Shown piece after piece: positions 1-6,991 of a stretch of 10,941 nucleotides of DNA. The number at the start of each line of letters is the position of its first letter. Position 1 is the stretch's first letter. The notes below the pieces were generated by a model. That model saw nothing but the letters and a program-made list of their open reading frames with translations. It ran no database searches and had not been told where the DNA came from. Both the position numbers and the translations under genes were made by a program. Origin of the DNA: an uncultured bacterium (GTDB taxonomy: Bacteria > Cyanobacteriota > Vampirovibrionia > Gastranaerophilales > Gastranaerophilaceae). The stretch lies in assembly GCA_900553845.1 (NCBI GenBank), contig USEW01000054.1, forward strand, positions 1-10,941, read 5' to 3'.

Positions 1-74
1 CGGGGGAATGCGATAAAAAGCTTAAACGCAAGATTGGACTTCAATTCAACAATCGAGGGAATGCGATAAAAAGC
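1..74. repeat. direct repeat, 21 bp, period 53
   Basis: Positions 1-21 and 54-74 match at 20 of 21 bases, with the core GGGAATGCGATAAAAAGC identical at 4-21 and 57-74. The left copy touches the window edge, so the repeat may be longer or have more copies outside. The intervening 32 bases are unique. The period is not a multiple of three, so a tandem duplication here would break a reading frame. It could be a duplicated segment in a decayed mobile gene or, less likely because the period is short, the last units of a repeat array. Confidence 0.6.
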
Positions 75-249
75 CTATAAGAGGAGCTGTCAGGAGCTGA
101 CCAAAGAGGAATGGATACTTGCCACGTTTTCAAGATTGTTGCATACATCCCCTTCCAGCAAGATCATGAACAGCTTGAAAACTAAGGACTTGGACCCTTA
201 TTTTCTATGCTTTAAGGATGACATATTTATTTTGAACAAACGTGATTAA
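1..249 (+). pseudogene. interrupted 3' end of an unrecognised coding frame, GC-richer than the rest
   Basis: Frame 1 is open from the window edge to a TAA at 67-69, then open again to a TAA at 247-249. The second part (about 59 codons) reads like protein, with the stretches LTKEEWILATFSRLLH and DPYFLCFKDDIFILNKRD. It has no ATG before 166, so it would be the C-terminal end of something that starts elsewhere. Codon use (AAG, GAC, CTT, TGC) and GC content are visibly higher than in the AT-rich genes that follow, which suggests horizontally acquired or mobile DNA. I do not recognise the product; a transposase tail is one guess without motif support. The first 80 bases are also open in frame 3, ending at a TAA at 78-80, so a frameshift between frames is possible. 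The repeat at 1-21/54-74 lies across the break. Confidence 0.3.
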
Positions 250-260
250 ATGGAGCCAAG

Positions 261-273
261 TTTATGTTATAAT
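261..273 (+). promoter_or_regulatory. extended -10 promoter of thiE, nearly leaderless
   Basis: The sequence TTTATGTTATAAT holds a perfect TATAAT (268-273) preceded by TGT at 265-267, an extended -10. No good -35 lies 16-18 bp upstream, which is usual for extended -10 promoters. A start of transcription about seven bases after the box falls near 280, only a few bases before the ATG at 283. No Shine-Dalgarno sequence fits in that space, so the message would be almost leaderless. Confidence 0.55.
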
Positions 274-282
274 AAAACTATC

Positions 283-1323
283 ATGAAACGAATTATTGAT
301 GTAAATTTAAATCGTACAGCTGAAGGATTGAGAATTTTGGAAGAAATTTCACGGTTTATTTTGAATAACCGTGATTTTTCCTCGTTTTTAAAAAATGTAC
401 GTCATAAAATTTGTCAAATTCAAGAAAATGATTACACAAATCTTATAATTGCTCGTGATAGTATAAATGACGTAGGACTTAAAATACAAAATCCTGATAG
501 TCGTTTTGATATAGAGTCGGTGTTTAAAGCAAATATTAAACGTATTCAACAGAGTTTAAGGGTCTTGGAAGAATATGATGTAAATAATTCATTTATATAT
601 GAAGAATTACGTTACCAAGTTTATGACTTTGAAAAAAAAATGTGGAGTATTTTAAAATTGGATTTAAAAAAATATTTACTAAATAATAAAAATTTATATT
701 TGGTTACAAATAGTGACGGATTTGAAAGTGATGATAAATTTTTAGATTCTGTTGCACAAGCTTTATCAGGCGGGGTCGATATTGTACAATTAAGAGAAAA
801 AAAAGCAAATGCAAGAAGGATTATAGAATTAGGTAAAAAAATTCGCCAGCTTACAAGTATGTTTAATGCTTTATTTATTGTTAATGATAGAGTCGATATA
901 GCCAAAATCGTTAAAGCTGATGGTGTCCATTTAGGGCAAGATGATGTTGAAATAAATTATGCAAAAGAAGTTTTAGGAAATGATAAAATAATAGGCATAT
1001 CAACTCATGAGCCTGGACAAGCTATAAAAGCTGTTGAAGAAGGAGCTGATTATATTGGTGTTGGTCCGGTTTTTGAAACTCCTACAAAACCAGGCAGAAA
1101 ATCTGTTGGACTTGAGTATGTAAAATGGGCAAATGAAAATGTCCTTGATATTCCGTTTTATGCTATTGGCGGAATAAACCAAGAAAATGTTTGTGATGTT
1201 ATTGAATCGGGTGCTAAAAATATAGCGGTTGTGAGGGCCATTATAAATGCACAATCGCCAAAAGATGCTGCGTTAAAGTTTAAAGAATGTTTAAGTGAAA
1301 ATAATGTTAGTCAGGCAAAATAG
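283..1323 (+). CDS. thiE: thiamine-phosphate synthase with cyanobacterial-type N-terminal domain
   Basis: ThiE joins HMP pyrophosphate to the thiazole phosphate carboxylate, giving thiamine phosphate in the cytoplasm. From the ATG at 283 the protein has 346 aa. Residues 1-125 form the all-helical extra domain found in front of ThiE in cyanobacteria (IDVNLNRTAEGLRILEE near the start, RVLEEY near 92-98). Residues 138-335 are a complete TIM-barrel ThiE with QLREK at 169-173, NDR at 201-203, VHLGQDD ending at 221, GPVFETPTK at 261-269 and IGGI at 295-298, so it should be active. I chose 283 over the in-frame ATG at 250 because family similarity begins there and the upstream ATG lies inside the promoter region. 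No TPP riboswitch is visible. queH overlaps its 3' end, which suggests co-translation. Confidence 0.95.
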   Translation: MKRIIDVNLNRTAEGLRILEEISRFILNNRDFSSFLKNVRHKICQIQENDYTNLIIARDSINDVGLKIQNPDSRFDIESVFKANIKRIQQSLRVLEEYDVNNSFIYEELRYQVYDFEKKMWSILKLDLKKYLLNNKNLYLVTNSDGFESDDKFLDSVAQALSGGVDIVQLREKKANARRIIELGKKIRQLTSMFNALFIVNDRVDIAKIVKADGVHLGQDDVEINYAKEVLGNDKIIGISTHEPGQAIKAVEEGADYIGVGPVFETPTKPGRKSVGLEYVKWANENVLDIPFYAIGGINQENVCDVIESGAKNIAVVRAIINAQSPKDAALKFKECLSENNVSQAK

Positions 1324-1861
1324 TAAAATAATTCTACATGCTTGTTGCGCTGTGTGTGCTACTTATCCTATTGATTTATTAAAAAAAAAAGGATATAGCC
1401 CCATTATCTATTTTGACAATCCAAATATTTACCCTTTTGAAGAATATGAAAGACGCTGGGTTGAACTTGTTAATTATTGTAAAAAGTATAATATAGAATA
1501 TTTTCAAAGTGAATATGATAATGAGAATTGGGAATATTATATCAAAGGTTTTGAAAATGAACCAGAAAAAGGTTTAAGATGTCATAAATGTTTTTATTAT
1601 CGTTTAAAAAATACTGCAAAGTATGCAATAGATAATAAAATAAAATATTTTACAACAACATTGACTGTAAGTCCACATAAAAGGAGCCAAGATATTTTTC
1701 AAGTTGGTAAAAATGTTCAAAGTGAGTGTGAGAATAAAACCGAATTTTTGGAATTTGATTTTAAAAAACAAAATGGTTATCTTATCTCAACAAAAAATGC
1801 AAAATTAGAGGGCTTTTATCGACAAAGTTATTGCGGGTGTAAATATAGCTTAAGAAAATAA
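1295..1861 (+). CDS. queH: epoxyqueuosine reductase QueH
   Basis: QueH performs the last step of queuosine formation, reducing epoxyqueuosine to queuosine at the wobble position of tRNAs with GUN anticodons, and replaces the unrelated QueG. The 188-aa protein shows the family's metal-binding cysteines: HACCAVC at 15-21 (usual form HxCCAPC, with V for P here), CHKC at 96-99 and YCGC at 179-182. It also has the FTTTLTVSPHK stretch at 119-129 and the RQSYCGC ending. These ligands hold a 4Fe-4S cluster and a second iron in characterised QueH. The start is GTG at 1295 (29-nt overlap with thiE) or ATG at 1304 (20-nt overlap); either keeps all motifs. With no promoter gap, expression probably depends on the thiE transcript. 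No other queuosine gene is in the window. Confidence 0.93.
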   Translation: MKIMLVRQNSKIILHACCAVCATYPIDLLKKKGYSPIIYFDNPNIYPFEEYERRWVELVNYCKKYNIEYFQSEYDNENWEYYIKGFENEPEKGLRCHKCFYYRLKNTAKYAIDNKIKYFTTTLTVSPHKRSQDIFQVGKNVQSECENKTEFLEFDFKKQNGYLISTKNAKLEGFYRQSYCGCKYSLRK

Positions 1862-1866
1862 TATAA

Positions 1867-1889
1867 AACTTTGATTTATAAATAAAGTT
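1867..1889 (+). terminator. possible terminator after queH
   Basis: AACTTT at 1867-1872 pairs with AAAGTT at 1884-1889. ATT/AAT can extend the stem past a single bulged G, leaving a TATA loop. Pyrimidine-rich DNA (CTTCACTTTTCTCTC) follows, rather than a clean T run. It is AT-rich and only six bases after the queH stop, so this is a weak call. Confidence 0.35.
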
Positions 1890-1910
1890 CTTCACTTTTC
1901 TCTCACATCA

Positions 1911-1947
1911 AAAAAAGACTTCATTAAGGATAAACCGAAAAGAAGTC
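1911..1947 (-). terminator. possible intrinsic terminator of the 728-aa gene
   Basis: Read on the minus strand, GACTTC (1947-1942) and GAAGTC (1922-1917) form a 6-bp stem, followed at once by a run of six T (1916-1911). The loop is 19 nt and can hold a small GG/CC pair. It lies 45 bases after the stop of the minus-strand gene, where a terminator is expected between convergent genes. The short stem and long loop keep confidence moderate. Confidence 0.5.
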
Positions 1948-1991
1948 CAATAAAAGTATCGTATAGAAAATAAATGGGAAATATATTTTTT

Positions 1992-4178
1992 TTAACCTCC
2001 GAAGGTACCGAAGCTTGACTTAACGTTGTTTTCAATTACTTTCTTCAAAGCTTCAAGCTCAGTCTGAATGGCACTATGCTCTGTGTCAATAGACTTCAAT
2101 TGCAACTCAAGCTTTTTATCTTGTTGTTGGATAATAGAAGTCTGAGCATCAATATCAGACATTTCTTTTTCGTAGACTTGTAATTTGTATTCATATTCAC
2201 GGTAAGCTTCATCATATGCAGCCTGATCTAACTCATTTCCATATTCAAGCGCGTATGTTCCCGCACCTGCAATATCTATTTTAGCAAGCCTTCCATTTTC
2301 ATCAACAAGAATATTTGCTCTGGCTTGTATCAGTTCATTTTTTCCAGTATATGATTTTTCATATGAGTACGAACAAACAGCTTCACCCTCTTCATCGTTT
2401 GTACGAAAAACATAGTATTTGAGCGGGTTTGAAAAGCTTGTATCATTATCACTAAATGTAGCATAAATGATATAATCATCAAGTTCATAATCTTTGGAAA
2501 TAGCGCTTGGAACTTTGTCATTAGAAACAACAACAGCATTGAATCCTTCGATTTTGTATGTGTTTGCTGCTTCGTATATACGCGATGTTGTTAATGTAGC
2601 TTCATCTGTTTCTAAGTATTTATTATAAGCGGTTGAATTAGCACTATTCTTAACAAGATAATAGCTGCCTGCTGTTCCAGTGGTGTCAGGAACATAATAA
2701 CAATCGTATTCTCCAGGAGGGTATGCTGAAAGTTCAATTCCTTTTGGCCAATCAGATTCATCGATAAGCTGGGCATCTTGACCCTCTATTTTATATTCTT
2801 TTTGGGCTTCATATATGCCCCACTGTTCACTTATAATCCCACTTGTCGACGTTGTAACAGTCTGCCTCCAAACATCTCCTGTTTGTTTATCCATATAATA
2901 ATTGTATGTAATGGCTTGTTGATTTTTATTATCACCATCTGTTGCTCCGTCTTCATTTTGGTTTTCAGCGATTTCAATGCCTAAACTTTTAAGATCTAAA
3001 CTGGTGAGTCTATTAACCTGGTTGCCGTTTATGGTTTGAATTGTGCCAAGGTCATTTTGTTTAGCTGTTGAATAATTAAAACTTAGTTTCTGGTTATTAT
3101 GCCCCTCGGCAAGAAATGTAAAGCCTGAAAGATATATTCTGTCAGTTGACTGGTCGGCACTTGTTGTATAAATGTCGGAATAATAAATATCATTATTAAT
3201 AAATGAATCTTTTGCTGAAGTATCTTTGCTTAATCCAAGAATATCTGTTAGTTTGTATTTTTTTATGGATGTATTTTCTGAAATTTCATATCCATTATTG
3301 CTATCACCTTTAAATAGCGTATCATTCTCACCATTTCCTGATGTCATTACATAAACATCACCATTTTGGTCCATATAAACCTGGGTAAATTTACCATTCC
3401 CGTTTGTTGTAATATTATCTGTACCTAATATTTTTTCAAGTAAACCATTTTCTGCATTATATTGCTCAGTACCAGAACTAGTTCCACCAAATAAATTTTT
3501 AAGTGTTTCATTAGTTAATCTAGTAAGTGTTAACTCTTCTTTACCATCATTATAAGTAAATGTTTGGGCATTTGTACTTTTACCAAACTTAGTTGTATCA
3601 GTAATACTAGTGCCATCTGATGATGTCATTAAGCTAAAATCAACTGAGTTTGTCAAAATATTAGAAAGTTCTTTACTCTCAATTTTACCATTATTTGTCG
3701 TCGTCATTTCAATCAATCTGCTAATTTTAGGTGATTTATTAGAAGAAAAAGATTCTTCGCCATCGGAGTTTTTATACCCAACATTAACTTTTATCTGAGT
3801 ACTGTCTGATTGGGTACCATTGCTAGCCAATCTTTTAACAGATTTTTGGACATTTGAAGTTGTAGAGGCAGTAAGAATATTAGAAGAAGCTGGTTTGGAA
3901 TAAATAATATCATAATTATACCCATCTTTTCCCATACTTAGTTTATAACTGGATAAAGTAGTAGTATTGCCATCCATAGAATAGGAATAGATCTCTTTCA
4001 TGTAATCGGATTCGACAGGAGGTGTTGGCACGGTCATTGTCAACATGCTTGAATAAAGATCAGCGCTTTTGTTTGCTAAAGTTGAGCGTGATTGGTTAAT
4101 CTTCTGCCCCTGATATTCTAAATCAGATTTACGGGCAGTCAAATTCAAATATCTAGCTTGTGATGCTGACATTCCCAT
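1992..4178 (-). CDS. 728-aa protein with helical ends and duplicated middle, unknown function
   Basis: I cannot assign a function. The N-terminus (MGMSASQARYLNLTARKSDLE) and the coiled-coil C-terminus (about 650-720, ending KKVIENNVKSSFGTFGG) are long amphipathic helices. The middle is Ser/Thr/Asn/Asp-rich, beta-like and probably variable. There is no Sec signal peptide, membrane segment or LPxTG. This layout resembles flagellin, hook and hook-associated proteins, which are exported without cleavage and assemble through paired terminal helices; that is analogy, not detected homology. I recall similar N-termini in several proteins of gut Melainabacteria, so it may belong to a paralogous family. 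The middle has a duplicated unit: IYEA(3)YKIEG(2)A at 455-469 and 534-548, spaced 79 residues. YMD...GDV also recurs at 268-275 and 428-435. The ATG at 4178 has GGA about 13 nt upstream; the ATG two codons on is an alternative. Confidence 0.85.
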   Translation of the reverse strand: MGMSASQARYLNLTARKSDLEYQGQKINQSRSTLANKSADLYSSMLTMTVPTPPVESDYMKEIYSYSMDGNTTTLSSYKLSMGKDGYNYDIIYSKPASSNILTASTTSNVQKSVKRLASNGTQSDSTQIKVNVGYKNSDGEESFSSNKSPKISRLIEMTTTNNGKIESKELSNILTNSVDFSLMTSSDGTSITDTTKFGKSTNAQTFTYNDGKEELTLTRLTNETLKNLFGGTSSGTEQYNAENGLLEKILGTDNITTNGNGKFTQVYMDQNGDVYVMTSGNGENDTLFKGDSNNGYEISENTSIKKYKLTDILGLSKDTSAKDSFINNDIYYSDIYTTSADQSTDRIYLSGFTFLAEGHNNQKLSFNYSTAKQNDLGTIQTINGNQVNRLTSLDLKSLGIEIAENQNEDGATDGDNKNQQAITYNYYMDKQTGDVWRQTVTTSTSGIISEQWGIYEAQKEYKIEGQDAQLIDESDWPKGIELSAYPPGEYDCYYVPDTTGTAGSYYLVKNSANSTAYNKYLETDEATLTTSRIYEAANTYKIEGFNAVVVSNDKVPSAISKDYELDDYIIYATFSDNDTSFSNPLKYYVFRTNDEEGEAVCSYSYEKSYTGKNELIQARANILVDENGRLAKIDIAGAGTYALEYGNELDQAAYDEAYREYEYKLQVYEKEMSDIDAQTSIIQQQDKKLELQLKSIDTEHSAIQTELEALKKVIENNVKSSFGTFGG

Positions 4179-4206
4179 TGGGGTAAAATTTCCTTTTCTT
4201 GATTGT

Positions 4207-4260
4207 TTTAAACTAATATGATTTTTAATCTTTCAAATTAATTTAATCTATTAGTTTAAA
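4207..4260 (-). repeat. 12-bp perfect inverted repeat in the leader of the 728-aa gene
   Basis: TTTAAACTAATA at 4207-4218 is the exact reverse complement of TATTAGTTTAAA at 4249-4260, with a 30-nt interior. GATT (4220-4223) and AATC (4245-4248) can extend the stem after a one-base bulge. It lies 28 bp upstream of the 728-aa start codon, just before its GGA-type ribosome site. If transcribed it would form a stem-loop in the 5' leader; otherwise it could be an operator. No T run follows, so it is not a standard terminator. Confidence 0.5.
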
Positions 4261-4269
4261 TATTTTCTA

Positions 4270-4288
4270 CGATACTTCGTATTTATCG
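4270..4288. promoter_or_regulatory. imperfect dyad, possible operator
   Basis: CGATACTTCGTATTTATCG is an interrupted dyad: CGATAC on the left and GTAT-tt-ATCG on the right around a TTC centre. It lies about 90-110 bp upstream of the 728-aa gene, in a 233-bp gap where I could not place a convincing -35/-10 pair. A regulator site is plausible but the evidence is only the symmetry. The rest of the gap (4179-4411) is AT-rich; the small GCTTA-AGC-TAAGC hairpin near 4365-4377 has no T tail and is not a clear terminator for the PBP gene. Confidence 0.25.
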
Positions 4289-4411
4289 ACAAACTTTAAT
4301 TAAAACTTTAATAATTGCTTGATCTTTTTGTCATAATTGTTACAAATATTTACAATAATACACGCTTAGCTTAAGCAAATTCCAAGTTTAAGAAAAATAG
4401 TTGTATTGGTT

Positions 4412-6517
4412 TTACTCCCCTTCGGATGGTTTTGGCTCTGGCATATTAACATGAGATGGCGTTTCTGGCTGATGCCCAGTTTGTGTTGGCGCGGGTTTAT
4501 TCCCAACTTCAGTATTTACCGGTTTTGTGGATGAAGAAGTCTTGTCTATAATTGTTTCGTCTGTTGTTACAGCTTGATTTTCAGGTGTATTACCATCTGT
4601 ATTTTGATTATCCTCTTTTTCAATTATTTCTTCTGATGGGATATAATTATTTTGAATTTGTGGTTTTTCTTTTATTATATCAATTGGTTCATAGCTAAAA
4701 TCAACATTACCAAAGTTTTCTGTTGCAATTTTCATAGCGTCTTTCCATATTAAAGCAGGAACAGAACCACCAGTTAAAGCTATACTCATTTTTGAATTAT
4801 CGTCATTTCCGACCCACACTCCAAGCACGACATCTGGAGTATAGCCTATAAACCATGCATCTTTATAATCATCTGTTGTGCCTGATTTACCTGCTGCGGG
4901 CTTATTTATATTTGCAGCACGGCCTGTACCTTCAGTGATTACTGTTTTTAGCATTTGAGTAATACCTGATGCTGTTTCAGTGCTTATTGCTTTCATAATT
5001 CGTGCTTTTGGAGCTTCATACAATACTTTTCCTCGCGATGTTTCAACACGTAGGACAGAATATGGTTTCACTTTATATCCACCATTTGCAAACGCGCCGT
5101 ATGCTATTACCATTTCAGAAAGCTTTACACCATTTGACCCCAAGGCTATAGTTAAATCGTTTTCAATAGGAGTTGAAATTCCAAGTGATCTTACAAGTGA
5201 AACAACTGGGCGAACTCCAGTGTCTTTTATAAGTTTTGCTGCCATTACATTTGATGAATATGTTAACCCTTTATATAAAGGCATAGTTCCACGATATTTT
5301 GAACCGTAGTTTCTAGGTGACCAATCTCCTATTGTAACTGGTGTATCTGCAAGTTTATCAGTAATTTTCCAGCCTTTTTGAAGTGCTGCTGCGTACACAA
5401 ACGGTTTAAATGCTGATCCAGGAGGACGAACTGCGTTTTGTATTCTGTCGTATTGACTTTTTTCATAATTTTTTCCTCCAACATATACAAGTATTTCACC
5501 TGTTAAAGGAGATACGCCATAGCATGCTGCCTGTTGTTTTTCTTTTGTTAGTCCATAAGCTTTTAAATATTTCCTAACTGCTTCATCAGCTGCTTTTTGT
5601 GCTTTATAGTTTAGTGTTGTTGTTATTTTGTATCCACCTGATGAAACATCACGTTCATCAAAACCAAGCGAATTCAATTCATTCATCACTAGGTCAATAA
5701 AATAAGGTGCTTTATTGTATGAATAAATATGCGGATTCTTATTTAAAACAAGCTCAGTCTCAGCAGCTTTATTATATTCTTCGCGTGTAATATATCCAGT
5801 TTTTAGCATTCGTTTTAAAACATGTCCTTGACGTTTTTTTGCAAGTTCCGGATTATTGAATGGAGAATAAATTGAAGGAGCCTGAGGTAAACCTGCAATC
5901 AAAGCACATTGTGCTAAATTTAAATCTTTTACAGATTTATTAAAATATATTTGTGATGCACCTTCAACACCATAGGCACCAGAGCCTAAGTATACATTAT
6001 TTAAATACATCTCAAGAATTTGGTCTTTTGATAATGTTTTTTCAATCTGTGCTGAAACGATAAATTCTTTTATTTTTCTGTCAAAAGTTTTATCGTTGTT
6101 TAAAAAAAGTATACGTGCAAGCTGTTGGGTTATTGTTGAAGCACCTTGAACAAAGGAACCTGCTTTGAGATTCGCAAAAGTCGAACGTATTAACCCAAAA
6201 ACATCATAACCATTATGCGAATAGAAATTTTTATCTTCTGTTGCTATTATAGCTTCAATAAGATGCTTAGGAACTTTTTCAACACTTATATGTTCAAATT
6301 TGTATGCTGTAAATGTTTTTATTATATCTCCATCTTGTGAATATATTTTTGTAACTATATTTGGAGTAAATGACTCTAAGTTTTCAATAGGCGGCAAGGA
6401 TGCAATATAAAATTTAAAACCTGCATAAAATGCAAGTAAGACAGCTAGCGATATCGTAATCAGATTTTTTATCAAGTTTATAAAACCATTGTTATTGACT
6501 GTTTTTTTTCTTCTCAT
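4412..6517 (-). CDS. class A penicillin-binding protein (PBP1A family)
   Basis: A bifunctional enzyme that polymerises lipid II into glycan strands and cross-links the peptides, anchored in the inner membrane facing the periplasm. The 701-aa protein has a short basic N-terminus, one membrane segment (about 15-38), then a GT51 transglycosylase with TEDKNFYSHNG (catalytic Glu94), QGASTITQQLAR (124-135), RKIKE and ILEMYLNNVYLG (167-178). The transpeptidase follows with PGSAFK (nucleophile Ser368, Lys371), SSN (421-423) and KSGTTDD (544-550). All catalytic motifs are present, so it should be active. The last 85 residues (about 617-701) are a Pro/Glu/Thr/Asn-rich disordered tail. The N-terminal ATG is preceded by a weak AAGAGAGA ribosome site. 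It is divergent from the YkgJ gene across only 43 bp, and 233 bp upstream of the 728-aa gene on the same strand. Confidence 0.95.
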   Translation of the reverse strand: MRRKKTVNNNGFINLIKNLITISLAVLLAFYAGFKFYIASLPPIENLESFTPNIVTKIYSQDGDIIKTFTAYKFEHISVEKVPKHLIEAIIATEDKNFYSHNGYDVFGLIRSTFANLKAGSFVQGASTITQQLARILFLNNDKTFDRKIKEFIVSAQIEKTLSKDQILEMYLNNVYLGSGAYGVEGASQIYFNKSVKDLNLAQCALIAGLPQAPSIYSPFNNPELAKKRQGHVLKRMLKTGYITREEYNKAAETELVLNKNPHIYSYNKAPYFIDLVMNELNSLGFDERDVSSGGYKITTTLNYKAQKAADEAVRKYLKAYGLTKEKQQAACYGVSPLTGEILVYVGGKNYEKSQYDRIQNAVRPPGSAFKPFVYAAALQKGWKITDKLADTPVTIGDWSPRNYGSKYRGTMPLYKGLTYSSNVMAAKLIKDTGVRPVVSLVRSLGISTPIENDLTIALGSNGVKLSEMVIAYGAFANGGYKVKPYSVLRVETSRGKVLYEAPKARIMKAISTETASGITQMLKTVITEGTGRAANINKPAAGKSGTTDDYKDAWFIGYTPDVVLGVWVGNDDNSKMSIALTGGSVPALIWKDAMKIATENFGNVDFSYEPIDIIKEKPQIQNNYIPSEEIIEKEDNQNTDGNTPENQAVTTDETIIDKTSSSTKPVNTEVGNKPAPTQTGHQPETPSHVNMPEPKPSEGE

Positions 6518-6539
6518 TTTATTTTTATCTCTCTTTTTA

Positions 6540-6552
6540 TTTATGTTATACT
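6540..6552 (+). promoter_or_regulatory. extended -10 promoter of the YkgJ gene, overlapping a minus-strand -10 for the PBP gene
   Basis: TTTATGTTATACT matches the thiE promoter at 12 of 13 positions. TATACT lies at 6547-6552 with TGT before it at 6544-6546. Transcription would start at or just before the ATG at 6561, a near-leaderless message. On the minus strand the same bases read TATAAC (6550-6545), a fair -10 for the PBP gene with a leader of about 20 nt. The two polymerase sites would exclude each other. Confidence 0.5.
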
Positions 6553-6560
6553 TTATTATT

Positions 6561-6983
6561 ATGGTATCAAAAACACCTGAATTTTTCTATTTATTAAGTT
6601 TTGTAAAGTCACTATATTGGGAGATTAAATCATATTTTGTGCCTGAAAAAGTTACATATAGACTTGAAGGCAGTTGTAAAAAATGCGGCAAGTGTTGCAA
6701 TTATATGTATAGCTATGACACATACACTGAAAAAGAATTCAAATTTATGCAGTTTTTATTTCCTGCATATAAAAGATTTTACATTAAAGGCCGTGATAAC
6801 TTAGGGAATTTAATTTTTGCATGTAAATATGTTACAAAAGAAGGACTTTGTTCACAATATAAAACAAGACTTGCAATGTGCAGAAGGTATCCGGTAAGAA
6901 ATTTAAATTTTAAACCAATTTTGCATGAAGGTTGTGGATTTAAGGTTATTGAAAAGAAATTTGAAGATTTCTTAAAAAATTGA
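6561..6983 (+). CDS. YkgJ-type cysteine-cluster protein (CxxCxxCC)
   Basis: A 140-aa member of the YkgJ/UPF0153 family, presumed to bind zinc or an iron-sulfur cluster; its biochemical role is not established. The signature is CKKCGKCC at 39-46, followed by Cys88, Cys97, Cys107 (MCRRYP) and Cys125, eight cysteines in the family's usual arrangement. Conserved acidic and aromatic residues lie between the clusters. The frame is open back to 6489, but I chose the ATG at 6561: the upstream part would be an unlikely run of Phe/Leu and would overlap the divergent PBP coding region and the promoter box. It ends in TGA, only eight bases from the convergent end of the ZorB-like gene, with no room for a terminator hairpin between them. 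Confidence 0.85.
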   Translation: MVSKTPEFFYLLSFVKSLYWEIKSYFVPEKVTYRLEGSCKKCGKCCNYMYSYDTYTEKEFKFMQFLFPAYKRFYIKGRDNLGNLIFACKYVTKEGLCSQYKTRLAMCRRYPVRNLNFKPILHEGCGFKVIEKKFEDFLKN

Positions 6984-6991
6984 TTATGTTT

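Noticed and set aside
1..74. CRISPR array
   Set aside because: Only two repeat copies are visible, the period of 53 is short and no cas gene is present; the window edge prevents a decision, so it is listed only as a direct repeat.
250..282. Upstream ATG at 250 as the thiE start
   Set aside because: It adds 11 residues not found in the family and would place the TATAAT box inside the gene; similarity begins at the ATG at 283.
74..282. TPP riboswitch upstream of thiE
   Set aside because: No conserved thi-box elements are seen, and the predicted transcript start leaves almost no leader.
4364..4400. Terminator after the PBP gene
   Set aside because: Only short AT-rich stems (such as GCTTA/TAAGC) without a following T run on the minus strand.
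4980..5309. Plus-strand 109-codon open frame inside the PBP gene
   Set aside because: It is antisense to a well-supported gene with intact catalytic motifs and has no ribosome site or family likeness.
6489..6560. N-terminal extension of the YkgJ protein with a Phe/Leu-rich membrane-like segment
   Set aside because: It overlaps the divergent PBP coding region and the promoter, and its composition comes from the T-rich antisense of that gene start. The ATG at 6561 is preferred.
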